The translations under genes and the position numbers were made by a program. This document shows, piece by piece, positions 11,078 through 18,115 of a DNA stretch of 64,000 nucleotides. Each line of letters starts with the position of its first letter. The stretch's first letter is position 1. The stretch lies in the NCBI GenBank assembly GCA_018062085.1, contig JAGOSY010000001.1:248001-312000 (forward strand). The letters run 5' to 3'. Under the pieces are notes generated by a model. That model was not told the origin of the DNA, did no database searches, and was given only the letters and a program-made list of their open reading frames with translations. Source of the DNA: a bacterium (GTDB taxonomy: Bacteria > Cyanobacteriota > Vampirovibrionia > Obscuribacterales > Obscuribacteraceae).

Positions 11078-12595
11078 ATGAGCAGCAATCCAAAAGTGGC
11101 ATATATCTGGGGCCCTGTGACCGCCTTCAATGGCCCACTTGCTGCCTATTTAGTCAAGCGTGGCTGGCATGTGCACTTTGCCTGCAAGTCTTCACTCAAT
11201 CTCTTGAGCCTCTCACCCCTTGACCTCAAGACTCAGGCTCAAAACATGCTTTATGCCGCCCTTGGAGGAAAAGAAGACGAACGTGTTTTCAGAGACCGAC
11301 TTAAGGTTGTCGAGCCTAGTGAAGCTGTTAAATTTAACAAGTACGATGCCATCATATTTAGTGCTTTGCCTCCAAATTTTGATGAAGCACGCTCACCACG
11401 TGCTCCTTTGGCAGGAACTGACTTCAGAGCAATAATAAAAGCTTTCAAAGGCACACCGACATTTATCATTTCGTCAATCTGGGGCGGTGTGCAAAAAGAT
11501 GGAGTGGTTCCAGAAGAGCTAGAATTTGCTCGACGCAAACCACTGAGCAACTGGGAAAGTACCTGCCAACAATATGAGCAACGTGTATTAGAGAGCCTCA
11601 GTGGCACAGAATCACCCTGGTATCTGGTGCGCTTACCTCTGATTAGTGGCGACACTAAAAGCGGCGAGACCATTAAATACTCAGGCATACATAGCTTACT
11701 CAAGGAGCTTGTACAAGAAGCCTCAAAGCCTTTCTTCCCCACTTCATCGCTAAAGCTAGCCTACAATCCAGATTCAACCCTCTGGTTCTTACCAATCGAC
11801 GTAGCCGTTAGCACTTTCTTCCATTTTATCGAAGACAATGCCAGACCGCGCATATGCAATCTAGTTTCAACCCAGATGACACTCAATCGCGAATGGCTTT
11901 CGCATCTGGCCCAGTCGCTAAACTGCCCAGAAATTCAGTGCTCTGAGCAAGACGGCCTGAGTCTACCGAGTACTCTACGTAAACTCTTGCTTGATGATGT
12001 TCAAGTGAAAACGCGCAATTTGTACGAAGTCGCCGGGCGTTATCAAATTTTACCGGTGCGTCTTGACAAAGAATACTTCGACAAACTGATCAAAGCGGCG
12101 AAAAGCCATAACTGGGGAGAACATTTAGCAGTCAGCGAAGAGCCAAGCAGTTTAGATTATTCAGAGCAGCTTGCCCACTATTATTTTGAAAAATTCGTAC
12201 CAGAGCGCATTGAGCAGGGTGCTCTCAAAGAAGCAAAAATCAACGGAACCAGCATTGGTTTTCATCTTAGGGCTGGCAGTATACACGGCTGGCTGTTGCG
12301 CTCAAAGGCCAATGGCGAACCAGAAGTGGTGCCCTTTGATCCTAGCCTCGACAAGCCTGACATCTGCTTCCACTTTAGCGGCATGACACTATCGCGCTTG
12401 ATTCAGAAAAAATTGCTTTTACACAGAGCAGTACTGATGCGCGATGTCGAAGCCCAAGGTAATCTCTTCCAGTTATGGCGTATCACTAGCACCATAGAAA
12501 AGTTTTTGCGAGACAATCCGATAGCATCAAAAGATGTTCCAGGTCTGGCCGATTTCCATGCAGACGAACTGCCTGAGCACGTTAAAGCCGATTGA
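11078..12595 (+). CDS. SDR-like Rossmann protein with C-terminal SCP2-like domain
   Basis: 505 residues. The N-terminal half reads as an extended-SDR or epimerase-like Rossmann fold: first strand VAYIWGPVTAFNGPLAAYL, RGWHVHFAC as strand 2, then a YLVRLPLISGD segment typical of the substrate side. The usual GxxGxxG is changed to GPVTAFNG, so cofactor binding is uncertain. The C-terminal 120 residues (ICFHFSGMTLSRLI...RITSTIEKFL) resemble SCP2 sterol/lipid-carrier domains, suggesting a hydrophobic substrate. The stop overlaps the start of a nucleoside phosphorylase-like gene. A lipid-modification step is inference only. Confidence 0.6.
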   Translation: MSSNPKVAYIWGPVTAFNGPLAAYLVKRGWHVHFACKSSLNLLSLSPLDLKTQAQNMLYAALGGKEDERVFRDRLKVVEPSEAVKFNKYDAIIFSALPPNFDEARSPRAPLAGTDFRAIIKAFKGTPTFIISSIWGGVQKDGVVPEELEFARRKPLSNWESTCQQYEQRVLESLSGTESPWYLVRLPLISGDTKSGETIKYSGIHSLLKELVQEASKPFFPTSSLKLAYNPDSTLWFLPIDVAVSTFFHFIEDNARPRICNLVSTQMTLNREWLSHLAQSLNCPEIQCSEQDGLSLPSTLRKLLLDDVQVKTRNLYEVAGRYQILPVRLDKEYFDKLIKAAKSHNWGEHLAVSEEPSSLDYSEQLAHYYFEKFVPERIEQGALKEAKINGTSIGFHLRAGSIHGWLLRSKANGEPEVVPFDPSLDKPDICFHFSGMTLSRLIQKKLLLHRAVLMRDVEAQGNLFQLWRITSTIEKFLRDNPIASKDVPGLADFHADELPEHVKAD

Positions 12596-13422
12596 AAGAA
12601 AAACAGCAGAGTAATCAGCCCAAACACATTGGCATTATCATGCCAACAGCTTTTGAGCTAGCCCCACTACTCGAAGCTATTCCCCAGCTCAAACTGATTT
12701 CGCAATCACCTTGGGAAATTTATTCAGCAGAGCTTTCCGGCGTGAAGCTTATAGTGATTGTATCGTTCATTGGGCCAGCCAATGCGGCAGCCGCCTGCGA
12801 GCATTTAATTGGCCTTTGTAAGGGCCTAAGACCTGACTTTATACTACATGGTGGAGCTGCCGGGGCCATAAATGAGAACCTGCTTCCTGGCGACATCGTC
12901 CTTGGTGCGGCTACAAAAATTATCTGCTCAAAAGAAACTCTGGCCGTGCGCAAAACATTGCTCATGGCCACCACTTCTATTCGCTACTTAAAAGATGGCG
13001 CCGCCGTGCGCCTCGACCAACTAGATGGAGACAAAGGCCTAATTGAACAAAGTTTGGCTAGTGCGGCAAAACTAAAGGCTAGTTTTCCTTGTTGGAATGG
13101 GCCCGGTTGGCCCCAAGAATTAGCAGCGCGAGAGCCGCAAATGATAGCAGGCGTTGTCGGCTCACTAGACGGGTGGACAAAGGGCCTAGAACAACTCAAT
13201 TTTGTCCGCGACAACTTTGCTGTCGACGCGGAAGACATGGAAAGCGCTTATATAGCTCAGGTAGCAGCTATTCACGGCATAGCAAATCTAGCCATACGGG
13301 TAATTTCTAACAATGAATATAAACAAACTTTAGACAAAAACGAGATTATCCCGGCAGTGCAAGCGGCAGCGCAACGAGTTGCCTTCGTTATCAAAGTGCT
13401 TTTAGATAAAACTAAGCCCTAG
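12592..13422 (+). CDS. Nucleoside phosphorylase/MTA-SAH nucleosidase-like enzyme
   Basis: 276 residues. The first strand KHIGIIMPTAFELAPLLE, the loop HGGAAGAINENLLPGDIVLG (near 85-104) and the ribose-binding VDAEDMESAYIAQVAAIHG with its Glu (near 210) define the PNP/UDP family. The fold needs KHIGII, which lies before the first ATG, so the TTG at 12592 is the likely start; it overlaps the preceding TGA. Family members split N-glycosidic bonds of nucleosides; HpnG of hopanoid synthesis is a relative that acts on adenosylhopane. Coupling to an SDR/SCP2-like gene makes a lipid-linked nucleoside conceivable, but no hopanoid gene is visible. Confidence 0.7.
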   Translation: MKEKQQSNQPKHIGIIMPTAFELAPLLEAIPQLKLISQSPWEIYSAELSGVKLIVIVSFIGPANAAAACEHLIGLCKGLRPDFILHGGAAGAINENLLPGDIVLGAATKIICSKETLAVRKTLLMATTSIRYLKDGAAVRLDQLDGDKGLIEQSLASAAKLKASFPCWNGPGWPQELAAREPQMIAGVVGSLDGWTKGLEQLNFVRDNFAVDAEDMESAYIAQVAAIHGIANLAIRVISNNEYKQTLDKNEIIPAVQAAAQRVAFVIKVLLDKTKP

Positions 13423-13424
13423 AG

Positions 13425-14498
13425 CTATTGCGGAGCCGCAGTGCCAGTACTAGCACTAGTACTAGCTTCAGACGTTGGCTCTTGTGGCTTTGGCACCGGG
13501 GTAGATCTAGTTTTTTCATAAGTGCGGCCATCGGCAGTTGTGCCGCTGGTCGAAATTGTCTTACTATAGCCCTCGCCAGTACCAGCATTGACTGTCTTAT
13601 TGCGGTCGTATGTTCCGCCGTTGCCGGTGGTGCCAGTGGTAGAAACGTTCTTGTTATAACCCTCACCAGTACCAGCATTAACTGTCTTATTGCGGTCGTA
13701 GGTTCCACCGTTGCCTGTGGTGCCAGTGGTGGAAACGTTCTTGTTATAGCCTTCACCGTTGCCAGCATTGACTGTCTTATTGCGGTCATAAGTACCGCCA
13801 GCACCCGTGGTTCCTGTGGTGGAAACGTTCTTGTTATAGCCTTCTGCACTGCTTGCCGTGGCTGATTTAGAGCGGTCAAAAGTACCGCCATTGGCCGTAG
13901 TACCAGTTGTTTCTACCGACTTAGTAACGCCTTCGCCTTTAGTATAAGAAACTGATTTGTTGCGGTCATAAGTACCGCCATTGGCCGTGGTTCCAGTTGT
14001 GCCAACAGACTTGTTATAGCCTTCACCATTGCCGCCGCTAACAGATTTATTGCGGTCGTAGCTACCACCATTGGCTGTATTGCCTTCGCTATGCTTCGAG
14101 TAAGAATTTGGCGAGTTCCAGACTCTCTGACCATTGGAAGCAGCAGAAGAACTATCAGAAGACTGACCTTGCCCAAAAGTTCGCGAATTTTGACCAAGAC
14201 CTTGTCCTGAGCGATTGGCGCCAAAATTACTTCCCCGCATGCCGGCTTGCATGTCACCTTGCATACCGCCTTGCATACCACTGAAGCGCTGTCGCAGCTG
14301 ACCTCCGCCATATTGGCCAGAAGCTCTGGCAGCAGCGAATCTACCACCGGCTCCAGCACCTGCGCCTCCCCCAAAACCGGCTGCACCCCTACCGGCTCCT
14401 CTACCACCGCCGTGCCCACCCCTAGATTCTGCAGGAAGAGAGTAGAAAAGCACCGCTAAGGCCACTGCTGCTACCATCGTTGTCTTAGTCTTGGCCAT
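13425..14498 (-). CDS. Secreted Gly-rich protein with six 30-residue repeats
   Basis: 357 residues. The start is the ATG at 14498, with AGGTG 7 bases upstream; a GTG at 14507 is less likely because the ribosome site would abut it. A signal peptide (MAKTKTTMVAAVALAVLF to about residue 24) leads to a Gly/Arg/Ala-rich stretch, a Gln/Met-rich stretch, then six repeats built on GGTYDRNK...GEGYNKNVSTTG and a Pro/Ser/Thr tail. No enzyme motif. It could be a surface or extracellular matrix protein. It is convergent with the phosphorylase gene, 2 bases between stops. Confidence 0.7.
   Translation of the reverse strand: MAKTKTTMVAAVALAVLFYSLPAESRGGHGGGRGAGRGAAGFGGGAGAGAGGRFAAARASGQYGGGQLRQRFSGMQGGMQGDMQAGMRGSNFGANRSGQGLGQNSRTFGQGQSSDSSSAASNGQRVWNSPNSYSKHSEGNTANGGSYDRNKSVSGGNGEGYNKSVGTTGTTANGGTYDRNKSVSYTKGEGVTKSVETTGTTANGGTFDRSKSATASSAEGYNKNVSTTGTTGAGGTYDRNKTVNAGNGEGYNKNVSTTGTTGNGGTYDRNKTVNAGTGEGYNKNVSTTGTTGNGGTYDRNKTVNAGTGEGYSKTISTSGTTADGRTYEKTRSTPVPKPQEPTSEASTSASTGTAAPQ
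13530..14069 (-). repeat. Six tandem 90-bp (30-residue) repeats
   Basis: Six in-frame 90-base units each encode GGxYDRNKxV-x7-GEGYNKxVxTTGTT-x2. The two central units are nearly identical at DNA level and the outer ones drift, which indicates recent duplication in the middle. A degenerate seventh unit (GRTYEKTRS) starts at 13529. Confidence 0.9.
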
Positions 14499-14607
14499 TT
14501 TGCGCACCTCACAGAGTCGTTACTTCTCTTACTACGAAGAAACCAGGCAAAAAGTTCAAGCCAAAAGATAAAGCTGTTCTAATTTTTCAATCTATTTGTT
14601 CTATCTA

Positions 14608-15135
14608 CTACTTTTTTAGACGCACGCTTTTGTCAGCATCGCTAATTTCAGCATGCGACTTCATGGCAGCCAATAAGTTAGCCATTTCAATTGCACAGGC
14701 AGCAGCTTCAGACCCCTTATTGCCGGCCTTGGTGCCAGCCCGCTCAATTGCTTGCTCAATAGAATCGACTGTAAGGATGCCATTGATTACGGGCAGACCA
14801 GTCTCTAGAGCCACAGCAGCCACCCCAGAGGCAGACTGACCAGCAACGAAATCGAAGTGAGCAGTAGAGCCGCGAATAACCGCACCCAAGCAAATCACTG
14901 CGTCATAACGACCGCTCGAAGCCGCTTGCTTGGCCACTAGCGGAATTTCAAACGCCCCAGGGCACCACATAACTTCAACAGCAGTTAACTCAGCACCATG
15001 ACGCTTGATAGTCTCTAACGCCCCATCAAGTAAGGGTTTGGTGATAAAGTCGTTGAAGCGGCTGACAACGATTGCAAAACGCAAACCGGTGGCAATCAAA
15101 CGCCCTTCAATAACTTCAGGTTCGCCTTTAGACAT
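14608..15135 (-). CDS. ribH: 6,7-dimethyl-8-ribityllumazine synthase
   Basis: 175 residues. It condenses the ribityl-amino-uracil intermediate with 3,4-dihydroxy-2-butanone 4-phosphate, the penultimate riboflavin step. Family marks are [41 protein letters not shown] (His as acid-base) and [15 protein letters not shown] is 8 bases before the ATG; the start overlaps the ribBA stop by 8 bases. Last gene of the leftward run; no clear hairpin follows. Confidence 0.96.
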   Translation of the reverse strand: MSKGEPEVIEGRLIATGLRFAIVVSRFNDFITKPLLDGALETIKRHGAELTAVEVMWCPGAFEIPLVAKQAASSGRYDAVICLGAVIRGSTAHFDFVAGQSASGVAAVALETGLPVINGILTVDSIEQAIERAGTKAGNKGSEAAACAIEMANLLAAMKSHAEISDADKSVRLKK

Positions 15136-16402
15136 TACCGCTCTCCTTTTCTTTTTCTTTCACTGTGCTAGGTTTATTTTCAGACAGCTCAAGCCAGTGT
15201 CCGAGCTTTTCTTTCTTAGTGAACAGATACTTCATGTTATGACTGTTGCATGAAGGTGGCATGCTCACCCGACCGGTCACTTCTAGGCCGTAGCCTTCAA
15301 GCCCCACAATCTTTCTGGGGTTGTTAGTGATGATGCGCACAGACGAAAGACCAAGATCACTCAAAATCTGAGCACCAACTCCATAGTCTCTAAGATCAGG
15401 CTTGAAGCCTAATGACTCATTGGCCTGCACTGTGTCTTGACCAGCCTCTTGCAGGGCGTAGGCCTTAATTTTGTTGAGCAAACCAATGCCGCGACCTTCT
15501 TGGCGCAAATATACCAGTACGCCGCACTCTTCTTTGGCAATGAGAGCCATAGCCGCTTCTAGCTGAGGGCCACAATCGCAGCGCAGGCTAGCGAAAACAT
15601 CACCGGTGAGACACTCAGAGTGCACTCTAATCATGACGTCACTTTGGGCGACCACATCACCCTTGACCACAGCGATATGCTCGCTGCCATCAAGGACATT
15701 GCGATAGGCATAGAGCTTAAAAGTACCATATGCTGATGGTAGTTCACACTCAGCTTCGCGCACGATGAAGCGCTCACGCACTAGGCGATAAGCTATCAGC
15801 TGAGCGATATTAACGAACTTAATGCCATGCTTAGTAGCGAACTCCCGCAATTGCGGCACTCGTGACATGGTGCCATCGGCATTCATCACTTCACAAATCA
15901 CGCCAGAAGGGTTGCAACCAGCCAATCTCGCCATATCGACTGCGGCTTCTGTATGACCGGCCCGCTGCAGCACACCGCCATCTTTAGCGATTAAAGGTGA
16001 GATATGACCAGGTCGCCTTAAGTCACCAGGCTGTGATAGGGGATCGACAGCCACTTTTACTGTAGTAGCCCGATCATAGGCGCTGATACCAGTAGTGACA
16101 CCAAATTTAGAATCAGCATCAACCGTAATTGTAAAGGCAGTGCCTTGTGATTCAGTATTACGCGCCACCATCATGGGCAAGTCTAGCTCGCGCGCGCGCT
16201 CACTGGTCAAAGATAAGCAGATCCAGCCTCTTGCTTCTGTAGCCATAAAGTTGATCATTTCTGGAGTAATCAACTCAGCGGCACAGATCAAATCACCTTC
16301 GTTCTCGCGCCCCTCGTCGTCAGATACGACAACAAACTTTCCGGCTCGAAGGTCAGCCAAGGCCTCTTCGATTGAATCAAAAATTTCAGAGTCAGCTTCC
16401 AT
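15128..16402 (-). CDS. ribBA: Bifunctional DHBP synthase / GTP cyclohydrolase II
   Basis: 424 residues from the ATG at 16402, which has GGGGAT 5 bases upstream and puts the conserved start of RibB ([14 protein letters not shown]) at the N-terminus. An in-frame start at 16486 would add 28 hydrophobic residues and lacks support. The RibB half shows [10 protein letters not shown] and [12 protein letters not shown]; the RibA half shows the zinc site [15 protein letters not shown] and [13 protein letters not shown]. The protein supplies both precursors of riboflavin, from ribulose 5-phosphate and GTP. It lies between ribE and ribH; ribD is not in the window. Confidence 0.96.
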   Translation of the reverse strand: MEADSEIFDSIEEALADLRAGKFVVVSDDEGRENEGDLICAAELITPEMINFMATEARGWICLSLTSERARELDLPMMVARNTESQGTAFTITVDADSKFGVTTGISAYDRATTVKVAVDPLSQPGDLRRPGHISPLIAKDGGVLQRAGHTEAAVDMARLAGCNPSGVICEVMNADGTMSRVPQLREFATKHGIKFVNIAQLIAYRLVRERFIVREAECELPSAYGTFKLYAYRNVLDGSEHIAVVKGDVVAQSDVMIRVHSECLTGDVFASLRCDCGPQLEAAMALIAKEECGVLVYLRQEGRGIGLLNKIKAYALQEAGQDTVQANESLGFKPDLRDYGVGAQILSDLGLSSVRIITNNPRKIVGLEGYGLEVTGRVSMPPSCNSHNMKYLFTKKEKLGHWLELSENKPSTVKEKEKESGNV

Positions 16403-16488
16403 GTGATCCCCAAGTACGCGCCACACATATACCAAGCACAGACAAAGCATAGCCCTGAAAGGCCAGCGATGGACCAGTTTGACCAACT

Positions 16489-17109
16489 TTATTTATGATT
16501 AGTATTGGTCAAGCGCGCCACATAGCGGGCAATGATATCAGTCTCAATATTGACGGCTGAGCCCACTTTGAGCTGCCCAAGGGTAGTTACGTTCCAAGTG
16601 TGGGGAATAAGAGCCACCCTAAACCAAAACTCATCTTCTGCTTTTTCGGGAATTTCACCGCAATCCGCCACTGTTAGAGAAACACCATCCATAGCCACTG
16701 ACCCTTTCTCTACAAAGAAAGGCGCCCAGCGACTCTCCAGATTAACCTCAACCACATAAGAAAAGCCTTCTTCAATTATGCTGGCGATTTTACCCACTGT
16801 ATCGATATGACCAGTGACAATATGACCGCCAAGGCGATCACTCACCCGCAGCGCTTTTTCGAGATTCAGCTTGCTTCCAACTTTAAGGTCACCAACCTTA
16901 GTTCGCCGTAAAGTCTCGATTACAGCTTCAACGGCAAACCAATCATCACCAAATTCAACCACAGTCAAACAACAGCCGCTACAGCTAATGGACTCACCAA
17001 GGGCAGCATCAGCCAGTATTTCTTTTGCCCCAATCTTGAGCCAACGGCCATCTGCAGTGTCTTTGACTTCAAGCACTTGACCGACTTCTTCAACTATTCC
17101 TGAAAACAA
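16489..17109 (-). CDS. ribE: Riboflavin synthase alpha subunit
   Basis: 206 residues with two lumazine-binding repeats: FSGIVEEVGQV at the start and LGGHIVTGHIDTVGKI about 95 residues later. It dismutates two lumazine molecules to riboflavin. The start is TTG at 17109, with GAGG 6 bases before it. It begins 21 bases after a small membrane-protein gene, so the riboflavin genes seem to share the transcript of the secretion-like genes upstream. No FMN riboswitch pattern is seen in the short gap. Confidence 0.95.
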   Translation of the reverse strand: MFSGIVEEVGQVLEVKDTADGRWLKIGAKEILADAALGESISCSGCCLTVVEFGDDWFAVEAVIETLRRTKVGDLKVGSKLNLEKALRVSDRLGGHIVTGHIDTVGKIASIIEEGFSYVVEVNLESRWAPFFVEKGSVAMDGVSLTVADCGEIPEKAEDEFWFRVALIPHTWNVTTLGQLKVGSAVNIETDIIARYVARLTNTNHK

Positions 17110-17130
17110 AATGTCCTCTCTTAATGGCTC

Positions 17131-17673
17131 TTAATTGGGCGACAAATCTTGATACTGGGTTAGCAAGAGTTGGGTTGTGCCTGCTCTCTGACCAATCAAA
17201 TACTGAAAAATGAAACGTCTCTCAGCAGTTTCTGCCGCCGAGTGAATAGCGCAAACACCCGATACTCGAACAGGAATGAGCCCTTGTTGGTTGGGTTCGC
17301 TCACTTGCACTTGATCGATGCGCACGGCACAAATTTGTTTTCGCTCTTGCATGTCTAGTACAAGGGCATGCATGTCTTGCGCATTCTTCGGCAAGATGCC
17401 TTGATTAGTGAGATTGGCTGCCAGTGTTGGCCCTAACTCATCACGCAGTTGGGTCATATTATTTTCACAAGTAATATAACTGGTATCAAGCAAGTGCCCA
17501 GTGACTTTACGAGAAAATGTCTCTACGTCTTGCTTAACTTCAGTAGGCATAGATTTCTGCGGCCGACTGAGCCAAAGAAAGCCATTGATGACCAAACTGA
17601 AAACCAAAAGCAAATGCACACCATAAAGCTTAACTAGCTGCTCTGGTCCTATTTTCTGGACTCTCCAATACAT
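17131..17673 (-). CDS. Single-pass membrane protein of the secretion-like locus
   Basis: 180 residues: a short cytoplasmic N-terminus, a membrane segment (about 17-35), then an outer domain of about 140 residues ending in beta-rich RFIFQYLIGQR...LLLTQYQDL. This topology matches VirB8/TraE-like bridging subunits of type IV secretion systems, but sequence alone does not prove it. GGAGG overlaps the end of the preceding gene, 11 bases before the ATG. It lies between another single-pass protein and ribE. Confidence 0.6.
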   Translation of the reverse strand: MYWRVQKIGPEQLVKLYGVHLLLVFSLVINGFLWLSRPQKSMPTEVKQDVETFSRKVTGHLLDTSYITCENNMTQLRDELGPTLAANLTNQGILPKNAQDMHALVLDMQERKQICAVRIDQVQVSEPNQQGLIPVRVSGVCAIHSAAETAERRFIFQYLIGQRAGTTQLLLTQYQDLSPN

Positions 17674-17676
17674 AAA

Positions 17677-18114
17677 TTACTCAGCCTCCACTTTGCCTAA
17701 AAGCCATTTGTCTTTTTCTTTGTAGAGAGTAATTACGGCTGTAAACTTGCTTTCGAGAGGTTTATTCTCGACGGGCTTTGGGTCAACCGTTCCTGAGTTA
17801 GCTCCTTGTTGTTGCGCGCCGCTAGTGACACTACTATTTCGCTCTGGCGCCATCACGACTTGATTGCCTTGAATGCGCACTTGCCCATCATTCGGGCCTC
17901 TTTTAATGACCTTCGCCTCAATTACTTTAGCCTGACTGTTGAGCTGCAAATCGCCAGTGAGATTGTGCCAGCGCCAGCCATATACACGTTCACCGATCAC
18001 CGCAGCCCTCTCTTCTAGGGCTTTGTCAGCAACATACTGTTGAGCCAGTCTAGCTGCCACCAGCAGAGCACAAAAGAGAATGAACCATTTGCTAAATCGA
18101 AAGAGCTTTTCCAC
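17677..18114 (-). CDS. Single-pass membrane protein, possible VirB8-like subunit
   Basis: 145 residues. I place the start at GTG 18114: it lies 1 base after the VirB4 stop and is preceded by GAGGGA with 4 bases spacing. An ATG at 18165 would overlap virB4 by 50 bases without a good site. A membrane segment at about 10-30 leads to a beta-rich domain ending FTAVITLYKEKDKWLLGKV, which resembles the NTF2-like end of VirB8-type proteins (inference). A Ser/Gly/Gln linker interrupts the domain. Confidence 0.6.
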   Translation of the reverse strand: MEKLFRFSKWFILFCALLVAARLAQQYVADKALEERAAVIGERVYGWRWHNLTGDLQLNSQAKVIEAKVIKRGPNDGQVRIQGNQVVMAPERNSSVTSGAQQQGANSGTVDPKPVENKPLESKFTAVITLYKEKDKWLLGKVEAE

Positions 18115-18115
18115 T

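Noticed and set aside
13412..13891. 159-codon minus-strand frame
   Set aside because: Out-of-frame reading of the 90-bp repeats of the secreted protein; no start signal.
16403..16486. 28-residue hydrophobic N-terminal extension of RibBA
   Set aside because: The ATG at 16402 has a good ribosome site and matches the family start; the extension would be unusual for a cytosolic enzyme.
17109..17131. FMN riboswitch before ribE
   Set aside because: The gap is 21 bases, too short, and the conserved FMN element is not seen upstream.
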